Part shown: piece by piece, positions 1 through 12,082 of the stretch
Layout of the letters: the number at the start of each line of letters is the position of its first letter
How positions within the stretch are numbered: position 1 is the first letter of the stretch
Source: Gnetum montanum
Lineage: Eukaryota; Streptophyta; Gnetopsida; Gnetales; Gnetaceae
Length of the DNA: 35,090 nucleotides
Assembly (NCBI GenBank): GCA_015680685.1
Contig: MNCI01002045.1
Location: 39,147 to 74,236 of the forward strand
Reading direction: 5' to 3'
The notes under the pieces: model-generated
The model's database searches: none
What the model saw: only the letters and a program-made list of their open reading frames with translations
What the model was told of the DNA's origin: nothing
Translations under genes and position numbers: made by a program

Positions 1-1079
1 GGCATGACTACAAGCAGAGGCTCTCTTACAACAATCCCAATAGCAGTTCCCACATGTTGCACAATAACAAAATTTACTACTAAAATGCTCTTAAGACTTT
101 TAAACACAAGCGCTTCTATGGAAAAATTTTAATTGAAATTCTTATCGAGTAACAAGAACAGTAAGAGCAATCTAAAAATCCCAAAATTATTTGCCAAGGA
201 TGATACTATCTAAACCACTAGCTAAACAATTTAAACAAAATAAAATACATAACTCACAGGACCATGACAAAGAGGCTGAAATCTTTTCTTTAGCAAGCCA
301 TATCACAAGCAATCTTCTTTACAAATCTTCTTTACAAAATGCTCTTCCCAAGACCCAAAGTGTGTCTTCAAGTCTGAGAGCCTAAGTGCTAGCTAATAGC
401 TTTCCAAAGTATGATCTCCAAAAATGTGATGTATGAGACCTCCCCCCAAAAAGTCCTTTCTCTCCTTGACCCCTGAAGCCTTTTTATAGGGTTCCAAGGT
501 AGGTAGGGAAGTTACATATTCAAAAATCTCTGACCTAACTTCTCTCCCAAGTAACTTGCCCAACAAGTTAGGGAGTATTAACTTAGGAAGTTAGGAAGTT
601 AGGAGATAAATATTGCTTTTGAAAAATAAATCCAATAATTTCATATAATTGTTTACAATTATAGCTTTAATAGCCTTTCATTTTTTACTTGTTTTAAAAT
701 TTTGAAGAATGCTTATTGAAGTTCTTAGTGATTTTATAAACAAGGTGATAACATAAAATCTACCTTGGCATAAATGTTGTTGGTACCTTAATCCTAAATA
801 ATTCATGTGCACTTTCACCCATATGAAAATGGCTGGAAAATTTAAATTCGAAATATCAAGCCTGAATGTGAAGGCGCCAGGCCTGGAAGTGCCAGCAACT
901 AATTCAAATTATCTTTCTCTGCTGAAAATCGTTACCAACAATTGCCATCACGGGAGAAAGCTCAGCCACTACATTAGAAAATGTCGCCCTGTGTCCCGTA
1001 AGATTCTACAACCGTTCTAACCTTCGCCTCTCACAAGTGCTCTTCAGGTTTTGATGATTATACAAAAATTTTGCAAGGT
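1..1079. other. AT-rich intergenic DNA, no gene recognised
   Basis: No convincing reading frame is visible. Short open frames (191-385 and 805-1,020) show no family motif and no codon bias I can defend. On the minus strand a CTATAAAAA box (481-489) is followed by a purine-rich stretch at about 430-475, which could be a relict promoter of an LTR or gene. It is isolated and unproven. A small local duplication of the word TTAGGAAG occurs near 580-605. From about 840 the composition becomes richer in GC and CpG, leading into the next feature. Confidence 0.45.
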
Positions 1080-1613
1080 GTTTTATCCTTGAGCAGAGCA
1101 AATTCATATCTGCCGCTGCCGCCGTCGAAGCCAGCGTTGTCGCACTTCAAGGAGAAGCTTCTGCTAGATCTGTGAAACCTGGAATTGCCACCGCCCTCGA
1201 CGTACACGGATGAGGCATCTCTGGATCGATCAAACCCTCAGTCATACTTGGAAACCCTATCAATCCCAGATGAGGTGAAGACTTTCTCCTTTGCTCGCTG
1301 GCTGCGCCTCCCTCTACCAGATCTGGTCAAAGCCGAGGTCGTAGCTGCTGTGCACGCGACTGAGGCTTCTCTTCCATCTACCGCTGACTTCTCATCCACC
1401 GCTGTGCATCCTTCCACCACTGGCCATCTGTCCTCCACTCACGCACAGTCCTCCCTCGTAGGTTCTGGAAGTATTCCTTTAGAATCTGGAACCATTTCTG
1501 GCGATGTCGATGCCCAGGGTGATGCCCAAGCCCAAGCCGATGCTAACGTCTCTAATATTTTTGTTGTTTTATTCGGTTTTTTCTACAATAGAAACCTTCT
1601 CATCCTTTGTTAA
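1080..1613 (+). pseudogene. Unrecognised broken coding fragment in a GC-rich island
   Basis: One frame stays open over about 178 codons except for a single TGA at 1,173-1,175, which could have come from CGA or TGG. The part before the stop contains a proline-rich stretch (LPLPPSKPALSHFKEKLLL). The part after it is rich in Ser, Thr and Ala, with a run of Ala/Gln/Asp repeats (DAQGDAQAQADA) near 1,505-1,545. The last ~20 codons are hydrophobic and T-rich, so the true end may be earlier. There is no ATG at the 5' end, and the post-stop open frame begins with TTG. I recognise no domain. The GC and CpG content is clearly above the AT-rich flanks. It may be a captured host gene fragment or part of a decayed element; the sequence does not decide. 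Confidence 0.35.
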
Positions 1614-2109
1614 TTAAATTTACCGAATGAAATTCGAAACCTGTTGGTAATCCATTCATGAGGTCTTCCGCATGCTTCCAACTCTTAAGTGGATCTTAAT
1701 AATCCATTATCCAACATTAGCAGGGAGTATGCTTTTTGCGGTAAATAATTTCATCCTTTGTTTGCTATTCCAATCTTCAATAAAGGCATTTTAATCTTGC
1801 TTTCCAAGAAGGCCTCAATCAAAATTATTTACCAGTGGATGTTTCTTCAAAAATACCCATCAACTCACAATACTAGAACTGCAAATTTACAACCAAGGAT
1901 TGTGCCAATTTTAAATAAAATATTCCAACTGTTCCATGGAATGGCCAAATGTGCCAACAAAGATCTTAAGAAATTAGCTTGGAATTTGTATTTTAAACTT
2001 ATATTTATAATCATGTAGTTGTTAATCCTAACTTAGGATTTTCAAATTTTATCTTGGAGTTAAATGCTAATTTTCTAAAGTTGATCCTAAATTCAAGAAA
2101 AGTTTGACA
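1614..2109. other. AT-rich spacer, nothing recognised
   Basis: An open frame at 1,758-2,018 (+) encodes an Ile/Leu/Lys-rich peptide without any recognisable motif and is probably fortuitous. No terminal repeats, RNA gene or promoter could be supported. Confidence 0.4.
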
Positions 2110-3000
2110 CTAATGTTAGTGTCAATGTCACCAATACTTAGCTAAATTTTGAAAAAGAAAATCTTAAGTATTAGTTCCAATCATTCAAAGCTTTTTTTGA
2201 TGTTTGAATCAATGTTAAATAGTGCCAAGATGCTCATGAGATCGAGAAATATTTTCAAACATTGAGATGAAGGTAGATGATGTTACATTAGTGGTCTTTG
2301 TGGTGGTGATGTTGATGCTAACACTAACATAAGCTTCAACATCACCATACTTAGATAAAATTTTGACAAATTTTCCCAAGTGACCATTCTAAGCTTTTAG
2401 AGCCTTATTTGATGCCAAAAATAAAGTTGAACATAACCAAGATGATGCCAAAAGACTCATGAGGTCAGAAAACACTATCAGATATTAAGTAGGATAAGCA
2501 TGGAGGTCAAGGTAAAGATTGCACAAGTATTGATGCTAACATCAGTATCTATGTTACTAGTACTTAGAGAATTTTTTTAATTTTTCTTAGTTTAATAGTT
2601 TTTTCCTCTATGATGTCCAAGTTGAAGCCAAAATATGTTGGAGTGATGTCTATGTAGTGTTGAGAAGCTTGCAAAGCTAAAGGAAAGACATCAAGTATCA
2701 ATTCAAAGAATTTGAAATGAAAAGGATTTCATCATGATCATGTTGATGCTAATGTTAATGTCAACATCAATGTCATTACAAGGTTAGGAAAATTTACTTA
2801 ACTTTTGGAAATTACAAAAACTTATTGTTTTTGCTCCCAAAATCATCATTTTGAAGGCTAAAATTGATGTTCACAAATCATTGAGGATTTTAGAAAGGTA
2901 AGGAGGAATCCAAACTACTAGTAACTTGTCCCTTGGGAGAACCCAAGGATCTAATTTCATTATTGATGCTGACATCAATGTCAACATCAATCTAGATTTA
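2110..3000. repeat. Degenerate tandem repeat, about five ~210 bp units
   Basis: A core reading roughly GTTGATGCTAACATCAACAT recurs near 2,112, 2,312, 2,530, 2,742 and 2,962, so the spacing is about 200-220 bp. In most units it is followed by a variant of CTTAGNNAAATTTT. Further along the unit there are variants of 'CTCATGAGGTC' and 'GGTAAGG'. The copies are heavily diverged, so this is an old minisatellite-like array. It may have been the repeated untranslated part of the decayed minus-strand element to its right. The core contains short complementary words (TTGATG/CATCAA) and could fold. Confidence 0.6.
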
Positions 3001-3459
3001 GAAACATTTTGGATCATGAGACCCCAAGGTCAGATTGTCCAAAATCACTTAATTTGATCCTTGTGGTACCATGAAAGTCTAGGATGTTCTGTTTGGAGCA
3101 TCAAGAGGTTGAACTTGATGCTAGAATAAAATTTTGTGGGTAATATTAACTAGGTCGCAATTGATGTAGAATCTGCATTAACTTCAATGCATAGAAAAAT
3201 TTTTATTTTAAGGTCTTCAATAAGCCACAAAGAATAAAGTTCATAAGTTAGATTATGAGCTTGAATGAAACTTGAAGGCCTCTAGAAGATGTCTATGCAT
3301 CTTGAAGTATTGAATTGATGATGTTTGATGTTGTATTTTGTGTGGAATAATTTCATGACCATCCTTAACATAGTTGTTAGTTAACCAAAAAAATGAATAC
3401 AACATTATCTCCTCTTGATGGATGTGATTGATGTGATGAAGAAAGATCCATCAAGAAGT

Positions 3460-4000
3460 GAATGTATGATGATGCTAAACATACAAGAAGAAAAAGTGAG
3501 AAGAAAGAAGTACATGAGAAGAGAAAATTAGGATATCACCTATACACTAGTCATGAGGAAGGGTTATGCTATAAAAGTGGGACATGGCTAAGTCCTATAC
3601 ATAAGATGGTTGAAAGAATATTACTTATGATGTTCACACTTTATCCTAGTCAAGTCCTTGACACACCCTTATTGAAATAAAAAAGATCGCTCAATCCTTG
3701 CTAATGTGTTAATGAGAGGAATGGAAGAAAGATAGGAAAGAAAATTTATAGAAAGAATACAAGAATAATAAAGGAGAGATAAACTATAATGATGTTGAAA
3801 AAAAATAATGAAATAGGAGGAGAATAAGGGACATTACTTATACATCAAAGTTAGGTGCTACACCATCAAAATGGAACATGGCCAGGTCCTGAACTCTAAT
3901 GATATGTATAATAATCTTGATGAATTGATATATTACCTTCCTAGCTCACTCAAACTTAGAAAACCCTCATATGAAGTAAAATGATAGAACACTCATTACT
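3460..4000. repeat. Diverged ~310 bp tandem duplication
   Basis: The stretch around 3,530-3,670 (ATCACCTATACA..., GGGACATGGCTAAGTCCT, then CCTAGTCAAG, ending with a TATTGAAATAAAA-like word) reappears around 3,830-3,980 as ATTACTTATACA..., GGAACATGGCCAGGTCCT, CCTAGCTCAC and ATGAAGTAAAATG. The two copies are in the same orientation. The open frame at 3,462-3,680 lies in the first copy and is not conserved in the second, so I do not treat it as a gene. The pair sits just beyond the 3' end of the minus-strand pol and could be its untranslated tail. Confidence 0.5.
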
Positions 4001-4079
4001 CTTTTCATAAGGTAGATTATTAATAAACATTCTTACCATAGTATGTTGATAGGATCTAGGTATTGGTTCTCATTTGAAT

Positions 4080-5000
4080 CCACCAAGTAGTATGCTCCAT
4101 TACCAAGGCTCTTAAGAATAACGAATAGACCTTGCTAGTTTGGAAAGAACTTTAAGATCTTGATATTTGTAAATGCCTTAAGATAAGATCACCTTCCTTA
4201 ATTTTTTGAAGTCTAAATTGCTTGTCATGATGAAAATGCATGGTCTCTTTATGGTCTTGCATGCGACTAGTCACTTGCTTGCAATTTTCCTCAAGTATGT
4301 CTACTTTAATACATTGTATCCAATCATTCTTCTATGTGACATATAATTGGTCAAGGCTACCCATAAGGAGGACACATCCAACTCAATTGACAAGATGACT
4401 TTAGACTCGTAGGTAAGCATAAGGAGGTTTAACTATTTGTAAAAAGTAGTTTGGTAGATCCATAGGGCATGGGATAACTAGATATGCCAATTGCATTTGG
4501 ATTTCTCAACCATTGAATTAATCAAATAAATAAGAGATTTATTGGTCAAATCAACTTAACTATTAGATTTTGGGTAGTATGAGAATGAGAATGACTAAAT
4601 GATTTGATATTATTCATAAAATTTGGCCGACTTTTTGATCTTAAATTAAGGTCCATTATTAGTGACAATGTGAAGGGAAATACCAAATTGGGTGATTATA
4701 TGATCTAAAATAAAATGAAGAATATGCTTTGAAGTTGAAGATTTTAGAGGGATAGCTTCAATCCACTTAGTAAAGTACTCTCTAGTTATTAAGATAAATT
4801 GGTAATCAGTAGATGAGGGAGGATTAATGGAACTTATGAAATCAAAAACCCATTTTTAGAATGGCCATGTGATTTTGGATGTTCTAAGATCTATTGATAG
4901 TACATTAATAAATAGAGCATGTCATTGATAAATATCACATATTTTAACTATCATATGTACAACTTGTAACATTATACACTATCGATGCTGTAATGAAATA
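4080..5000 (-). pseudogene. Integrase domain relict
   Basis: Minus-strand words read FILITREYFTKWIEAIPLKS (about 4,812-4,735), where functional plant gypsy integrases usually have ATDYFTKW. The first catalytic Asp therefore appears as Glu. Next comes ITQFGISLHIVTNNGP (4,651-4,700), where the family motif is TDNGP, so the second Asp reads Asn. A MVEKSK word near 4,500 keeps the Glu of the DDE triad and is followed by ALWIYQTTF. The C-terminal part has the SIELDVSSLWVAL and GDLILR words and, in a shifted frame, a GNGAYYLVD word near 4,090, as expected after the core. The gene is dead: catalytic residues are lost and several stops and frameshifts are present. Confidence 0.85.
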
Positions 5001-5379
5001 ATACAAGCTCTAAAAGACTATGAACCTAAGTGACCACTATACACCTAAATGAACTTGTTCTAGGATCATTTGTGTCTCATCATGACTTAGGCAAGGAAGA
5101 AGAATGCCTAATGTAGAGATTCAACATAAAACACCAAGTGTAACAATATAAAAATTCTCATATCATTTATAAAGAGCATCCTTTTGTAACAAAGATAAAT
5201 TTTCAAGAGTTTCCTCGGTTTCTAATTATTGGATAATATCACAATATTATTCATCTTCTCCTAAGCTAACTAAGCTAATGCATTGTATTTTTATAACTAT
5301 TATTGTTGTATCCTATGTTGAATGTGTTAAACATTCCTTAAGAAAATGAGATCTACAAGAAGATTAAAGATTACTAATG

Positions 5380-5730
5380 CATCTACAAGCATGTTTTCTA
5401 AGTGATAAATATGCGTGAGAAAAAAATTTTCAAACTAAGAGATAAGATTTTTGGCTTTGTCAAGATAAGATTAGGGGTGTTTAGCCTTATAAGAATATTC
5501 ATCATTTACTTGGCATACAACCTATTGAGAGTCATCATGGACAAAAATTTTCTTAATTCCTAGTTGAAGTACTAATATCAAATCTTGATTAAGACCTTTA
5601 TATTTACCTACGTTATTAGTGCATGAAAAATAAAACTTATAAGTTTAATAAAAAAGATTCATATCTTGCCTATGAATCATGCAAGCTACGCCAGAAGCTT
5701 AAGTAGTATGAGCACCATCAAAATACATAT
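5380..5730 (-). pseudogene. RNase H domain relict
   Basis: The minus strand reads YFDGAH at 5,709-5,726, which is the start of the RNase H fold with its first catalytic Asp. It continues with CTNNVGKYKGL near 5,600-5,640, where the family has NN.AEY.A, so the catalytic Glu reads Lys. HDDSQ follows at 5,525-5,539, containing the next catalytic Asp. After a stop comes a VVCQVNDEY word, matching the usual LVV.QVNGEY. It would remove the RNA strand during reverse transcription, but the missing Glu and several stops show it is inactive. Confidence 0.82.
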
Positions 5731-6399
5731 GTGAATCAAATCATCATGTTCCAACATGGAAGTTGAGATAAGATCTACTATGACTCACAGAATTCCTTAG
5801 GAAGAGGTTGAATGGTTAACATGGAAGTTTTAGATAATGAGGTCAATGTAAGAAGGTCTACTATGAATTGATACTTAATGAAATATTGTGCAAGGTAGAT
5901 TAATTCAAACTTAGTAAGTAAAATTTTCTGTTTGGCCATTTGATTGTTGTCATTGGGGTTGATAAAAATAGACTATTAGATAATATCATGACAAATCATA
6001 TAAAAATTTGTCTCCAATAAATAGTTTCTCCATTTCCTAAGGGCAAAGATAAATCTTAAATAAGATTTTTCCATGTCCATGTAATGCATTTCACAATTAG
6101 AGAAAGGAAGAGAAATGTTATAGATAGTAAGATCTACATCATCTTCACATCATTGGGCAAGCATGACACCAATAGAGTGATCAAACATGAAAAGGTAATG
6201 GTAAAAAAAGAGATTAATGTTGGAAGAATGAAGGATTGGGAGGTTGGTAAGAGCATGCTTGATTGTATTAAAAGCCTCTTAATACTTCACATTCTAGTTA
6301 AAAGTGGAAGATTTCTTGAGGAGATGAGAAATGAAATGAAATTTGTTAATTAGATTACATATAAAATGACATATGGATTAAATTTGACCCTACAAGATA

Positions 6400-7090
6400 T
6401 GCATATCTTTTAAGAACTTGACTTAGTCTATTGTAATATTGTTAGTTGAAATTAGGAATCCCAGAATTTTTCTTATCTCTATAGAAAAGATGCATTTTTT
6501 GAAATTAAGTTAAAGGTTATGCATGTTGCATTGAGCCAAGACCATTTCTAAATCACTAATGTGATCAGACACTAAGATAGACTTAATAGTTAAATCATCC
6601 ATATAATTATTGATCATTTTAAACATCATGTTATTAAAGATAAAAGTCACAACTCATTGATATGAGGCTCCAAAATTTTAAATTCTAAAAGGCATCTTTC
6701 TGTAGCAAAAGATTCCCCATGGAATCATAAAATGCATGAAATGTTGATGCTTAGGATTGAATTGAATTTGACTATAACTTAAAAATTCATCCATGAAACT
6801 AAGTAAAGCATGATTGACCCTTGCATCTAAGATTTGGTCAATGTTGGACAATAGGAAGTCATCCTTTAATGTCACTTTTTTGATATCATAAAAATCTATG
6901 AATATCTTAATAGTCTAAGTAATCTACAAGATGTATGAATCCTACATTGTGGAGCTTTGTGATCTCATCTTTGATGGTTAAGACTAAGTCAGATTTGATC
7001 TTTCAAACTTTTGTTTTGATATGTTTGAATCCTTCATTGAGAATTATGTTTTGTAGTAAAGTTGGGTCCAAACCAAGCATGTCATCATAG
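6400..7090 (-). pseudogene. Reverse transcriptase domain relict with YMDD
   Basis: The 65-codon open piece at 6,678-6,875 contains DDFLLSNIDQILDARVNHAL, then LSFMDEFLSYSQI, then PWGIFCYRKMPF. These match the family words D.FPLPNID, FMDGFSGYNQI and PWGTFCYKVMPF. Further along the minus strand the catalytic YMDD box is intact at 6,594-6,605 (NNYMDDLTIKS), followed by LNFKKCIFSIEIRKILGFLIS (the family's LNP.KC.FG....LLGH.VS). Upstream, MLGLDPTLLQ and IKDEITKLHNVGFI mark the start of the domain near 7,080. Stops and small frameshifts interrupt it. This is the most readable part of the old pol. Confidence 0.9.
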
Positions 7091-7449
7091 CCCTAGAAAA
7101 AAGTAATAGAATTTTTTCTAAGTGTTTTTAGTATAAATTTCATGATGTTGTCAGGCAATCTTACCCCTAGTTTTAAGGTCTTGCTCTCATTTTAATGATT
7201 GGTGATTATGATACCTATGAGAGAATCATTAGTGAAAATAGGTTTGTAATATAGGAATGGAAGATTGACTTAAGAAGTTAAGTCATCCTTGGTAAAATCA
7301 AGTGTAGAGATGAGAGTATTTAAAGGCTTTAAAAAAGTTAGATCAAAAAGATCCTCATTAAGGTACTTGGTGACTAGGCCTTGAGGCCCATCTAGGATGA
7401 AGGGTTCATGTAGATGAAGTATGATTGTGGGGTCCATGACCTATAAGCA

Positions 7450-9597
7450 TGAGTAGAAAGTATATTTACAAGGAGAAGTATGAAACAAATTCTAAAGTAA
7501 GAAAAATTTGCAAAATTGATGCATAAGAGAAAAAATTAGAAATTTTTACACGGATTTTGACAAGTTATGGAGTTATTTTTTAGCTAAGATGTTGATTAAG
7601 GTCATGTTGGCCCTACACAACATAGGTAAAGTTATGATTAAGACTACCTAGGATGTCATTGGTGATGTTGAGATCATGGCCTAGAAGCCATGAGGAAGAG
7701 AAAAACAATATATTCTAACTCTTCCAATGTTAGTTCTTTTTTTTTTGGGCAATGTGATTTTAGAAAGCACACAAAACCCACATAAGGTAAGGAAGTTTTC
7801 AATGATTGCTACCTAAGATACCATGTTAGGTGTTGCTAGGATCATGGTCTATAGGCTAGTAGAAAATGTTTGGTATTGTGGGACCCATGCTAGCATCTCT
7901 AAGGGATGGATTCCATAAGAGTGAAGAACGAGGGAGAGATAGAAAAAGTTAGAGAGAGAGAGAGAGAGGAAGTCTAAGAGGAAAAAAAGATATGTGGGAA
8001 AAGGCCATTTGGCCAATTATCTTTCAAGAAAAATAATAGGAGTAGGGATGTAGGTGGCTTCTACTAGGGGACACATGATACTAGAATGATGATTGTCAAG
8101 TGGGAATAGAAAGCATCATTAGTGGAGCCTAGGTGAGTTTTTTAGCCTTAGTCTCAATCCTTAATTTCATTTCAATTTTCTTCTTTGATGTAGACAAGGA
8201 GAAGAAGGCAAGGTGTTTACTACCAATATCTTATGCCGGGTAATGGTTGTGGCGATTTGTGTATGTGATGTCTTGTAGCATTAGTGCTTTTGATGGTGAT
8301 AATGCCAGCCAATGTTGGTACATGCCTAGAATGTTGTGATGGAAACTTACACTAGCAAGCATATTGGCATAGCATGGACAAATTAAGGTTCTTGTTTATA
8401 ATGGAGAGGACACGAAATGGGACAAAGGATGAATAAATCTATCTTTCTCAAAAAAGTTGGCAATTATCCAAGGTAACATTGGGGAGTACTTGGAGTAAAG
8501 GGAGAGATGAGGTTTTACCTTTGTCATGTTGGTTAAGGTGGAAAGACTAAGAACACTAGAGAACAAAGAATATAGAGAGTGTAGGGTTTGTAAGATTGTG
8601 GCACAAGATGCTATAGCTCCTAATTATGACCTCTAGTGATTGACAATGCTAGCTGGTGCACTAGCACTAATGAGGCACATCTACCTATCCTAGTTTTTTA
8701 AAAAATATTTAATTTTAAATATATCTTTATATTTTTAAAACTTTATGTAGGAAACATGAGGCAAATTAAGGTATAGTATGTCCAAGCTGTAAGGAAAGAT
8801 GGACAAGAGCAAGGTGAGATGAGGTGCCAAGGTTGGTAGGTGGATAGGGTGTTAGGCTTTCTAGTAAACTTGAAAAGTTTAAATGTTGGGATAGGGTAAA
8901 AACAAAAAAAAAATTCTAAGGACCAAGTAAGAAAAGGGGTGCTAAGTGTTAAGTAAGTGAAGGTAAGAGAAAACTTGCAAACTTTGGCTAAGTACCAGGA
9001 AGGGATGGTGAAGTTAAGATGTTGCCTAAGTATCCTAGGTAGGAAAGGTAAAATCTAGCTAAGTGATATAGGTAGGAAGAAAGAAAGAATTTAATTCATT
9101 TAGTGGGATAGTATACCTAAAAATTGACTAAGTATGGAATTTGTATATCAGAAAAATTAACTACGTCTAGGCATTAAGAATAAATGCTAGGTATCCAAGG
9201 GGGACATATTAGGAGAAAAATGTTAAGTCATGAGATTAAGCAAGATGATGGGTAAAATCATCTACAATTTAGGCCTCAAGGAGGCCATGGGGAATGATTA
9301 GCTAAGTATTAACAACTAGAATCATCAAGTTGATGATGGTATCATGATGTGAGCTCTATGTTGAATTGTTGTTGTTGAGATGCTTGCTTAATGGATTGTG
9401 TGATGTCGCTTAGCTAGATCTTCATGTTTTTGATGCTAATTAAATTTATTTTATGAGATTGACATTTGATTTTTTATTGTTGTATTGTAGGCCAAGTGTG
9501 ATTCCTAGGCTCTTAGTGATTAAGCCCTTGTACTTCTTGATTTTTGATGCATCTTCAATGATGATAGAAAGATCTAGGAGGATTAGGACTCTTCCTC
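7450..9597. other. AT-rich, purine-skewed spacer, no gene recognised
   Basis: This would be the place for the gag and leader of the minus-strand pol to its left, but I could not read any gag words in either orientation. There are diffuse recurring words such as CTAGGTAGGAA and CTAAGTGATA/CTAAGTATTA between about 8,930 and 9,310, and an (AG)9 microsatellite. Nothing here supports a protein or RNA gene. Confidence 0.4.
7951..7970. repeat. (AG)n microsatellite
   Basis: Nine consecutive AG units followed by GA. It is a simple sequence repeat with no implied function. Confidence 0.9.
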
Positions 9598-11351
9598 TTA
9601 TGGATTATTGGTCTATGTATCCCAAATAAATTTGGGCTTAGCATGGGAGTTGGAGATTCCTACAATTCTTCCAAGACCAATTCTATGTGTGGATTTTACC
9701 TATATTACCATTCATCATAATCTTTCATATAATTGAGATGATCTATCATGGAACATTTGCTAGGTTACTAGGTTACATTGTGCAAGAACTTGATGATGTT
9801 GAGAAAATCATAAATGAATAAGAATATACCCAGGCATTTCAACACAAGGATTTCAATTGTTTATGAAGGTATCACCCTCACAAGTAATTCAATGCCAATA
9901 CTACATGGCTATTAGATCCCTATAGAGTTAAGAGGCTATTTAATATAGTAGGCACTCACATCAAGGTAACTAGGTATGAGCCCTTAGGTAAATTTGTTGA
10001 GGTTTCTAACTCTTAACTTCTCCCACCATTCTTTAGCACTACATTATTAGATATGACTTGTTGATATAATGCTCATAGATTTAGAAATCCTGATAGAGCT
10101 GACAACTACTTTGATACATAAGAGTAGATGTTATTTGAGTTAGCACAAGAGGAGAGCTAGTGCCCATCATGTTTTTTCTTCTTTTCTTGATTATGTTGAT
10201 AAAGCAAAGAAACACAAATGATATGATACATTTCTATAGGCTAGTTTTATTCATATTCTTCATAAGAGACATAACTTGAACTTTACTTAGAAGTTGACTA
10301 AGGGTTCATGCATTCACCTAGTTGCTAAGGTTATGTCATGCTATATTAATCTATTTAAATCTCATGTTTAGTACTTAGACTAATATTGACCATATTTTGG
10401 CTATCTAAGTGCATGTTCTTAAATTCATGTTTTATGTTGGCAAATAAGATCAAGATTTTATAGGTTTTGTACATTCATACTAGGGAAGTAAGATAGATGA
10501 ATTGAAAAAAAAAATGTACACAACACTCTAGCAACTTAAGAGTGGCTAGTAAGAGGCCCAGGTAGAGAAATACCTTACTAACCTTGAGTGCATGGGCTAA
10601 TCCTCATATTTAATCTAAGGTCTTCTAACATATTACCCACATATGTGATTGTCATAACAAGGTGTTACTCAAGCCACCAACAATTATTTGTGTTTTACAT
10701 TTAGAGTAGGGAGGTGATCTTGCCTTGGAACCAGGATTGATTGCGATACTAGGTTAAATTTCCTATCATGAGTCTTATAGTTAAGGCTAATGACAAGCTC
10801 TTTTCGATTGATTATATGAAGATTAAAAAATGAAGCAACTATGATAATCCTAATCATAACATAATTACATGTGAGAATGTAGATTCAATCCAAATGTATT
10901 ATCTCTTCCTAGAATAGATGTTCTATGACAAGATTAGGCAGCGTATATCCCTTTCCACTACTAGGATTTCAATTATCTATAATATCATGGTTCATGGTAC
11001 TCACTATGATTAGGAAAGCTATTTTGATGATAAAATATCTAGCAAGGTTAAGGACATAAATGTGACTTGTGGGAGTAATTCTATTTATTTTAGCTTTTAC
11101 TATGGAATGTTGATATGCTTGGGAAGCTATTAGCTTATGGGAACTATGAAGAAAACTTCTCTAATCCTATGTGTTATCATATTATAATTATCATGATGGC
11201 TCTTTCCAAAATCCTACATGGATTAATGAAAGAAACATAATCATTGCAAGAGGATATAGCTAAATCCTTTGTATTTGATAACTTTACTCCACCAAGAAAG
11301 TGCTCTAATCATGGAGATTTAACAAGAGAGAAAGAAATAGATATGGAGTAT
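9598..11351 (+). pseudogene. Long decayed plus-strand reading frame, family not recognised
   Basis: A single frame can be followed from 9,598 to about 10,165, interrupted only by TAA, TAG and TGA codons that are each one transition from CAA, CAG, CGA or TGG. It reads WRFLQFFQDQFYVWILP, then ARLLGYIVQELDDVEKIINE, then TTWLLDPYRVKRLFNIVGTH and RNPDRADNYFDT. A one-base shift leads to a second piece (SSFLDYVDKAKKHK, FIHILHKRHNLNFT) up to about 10,480. A third piece runs from about 10,795 (DKLFSIDYMKIKK) to about 11,150 and, after another shift, to 11,351, where it ends in DNFTPPRKCSNHG and MEY. The stop overlaps the TGATGAG terminus of segment A. This gives more than 450 codons of protein-like text. 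I cannot name the family; an element-encoded gag or accessory protein, or an old host gene cut by the segment A insertion, are both possible. Confidence 0.5.
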
Positions 11352-12082
11352 TGATGAGTAGCAAATACTCCTATGCTCAACCATATGAATCACTAAGCAT
11401 TCACGTGTGATTTGGTTGAATTCTATGGATTCAATGTCTTTTGGTGCACTAGCTTCTAGGAAGTAAAGTTGTCTTAGCAGTCATTCGTCATCTTTCCAAT
11501 TACACTTGTGATATGAAAAGGTATGGTTAATTGTAACCAATGTGTATGTTTTTTATTATTTTTATTTTTTATGTTTTGGGTTCTTAAAATAAAGGATAAA
11601 AGGAATGAAGTAAATTAATTACTAATATAACTTAACTAACTAACCTAACTAATCCTAACATAAGCATTCATTCCCAATTTCCGTACACATACTAAATACA
11701 TTTAGTACTACTGAGTTACCAAACATTAAGCATTACTGAGATTACCAAGTTTCAAGCATATGCTCAAAGTGGTCATACTTATGTGCTTAATTAATTGCTA
11801 CTTAATTGAGCTTATTTTAGCATAATTAATTATTTAAATACTTAAAGCATTAAAGTAAATTGCATAAAACATTAAATGCATAAATAAATAATTAATCTAT
11901 TTCCAAGTGATGCAAGGTTTATCAAAAATCTCATCTTTATTTCCACACACATTATTATCCTCAGGTACAATAGTGCTCCTATGGTGGCTACTTAGAAAAA
12001 TATTCTAACTTCCAAATAACAAAATTGCAAGAGATCCATAATAACTATGAAAATACATGCCATAAACATTGCAGGTGAGCAC

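Larger units (their letters stand above)
4040..7400 (-). pseudogene. Decayed Ty3/gypsy-type pol polyprotein (RT-RNase H-integrase)
   Basis: Read on the minus strand, the pieces come in the order reverse transcriptase (about 7,090-6,400), RNase H (about 5,730-5,380) and integrase (about 5,000-4,080). This is the Ty3/gypsy order, with integrase last. The coding strand is full of stops and small indels, so no functional protein is possible. The conserved words are still easy to read and are listed in the three domain entries. The phrasing of the integrase (WPF.KW.FDFI.SINPPSS) resembles plant Tat-like gypsy lineages by recollection of the family, not by a search. A matching gag was not found upstream on the minus strand (7,450-9,590), and no LTR pair could be assigned to this element. 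Confidence 0.85.

Noticed and set aside
2110-3000. CRISPR-like array
   Set aside because: Repeats are degenerate, about 210 bp apart, in plant-type DNA with no cas genes.
6084-6353. 89-codon plus-strand frame
   Set aside because: It lies on the opposite strand of the decayed pol between RT and RNase H and has no motif.
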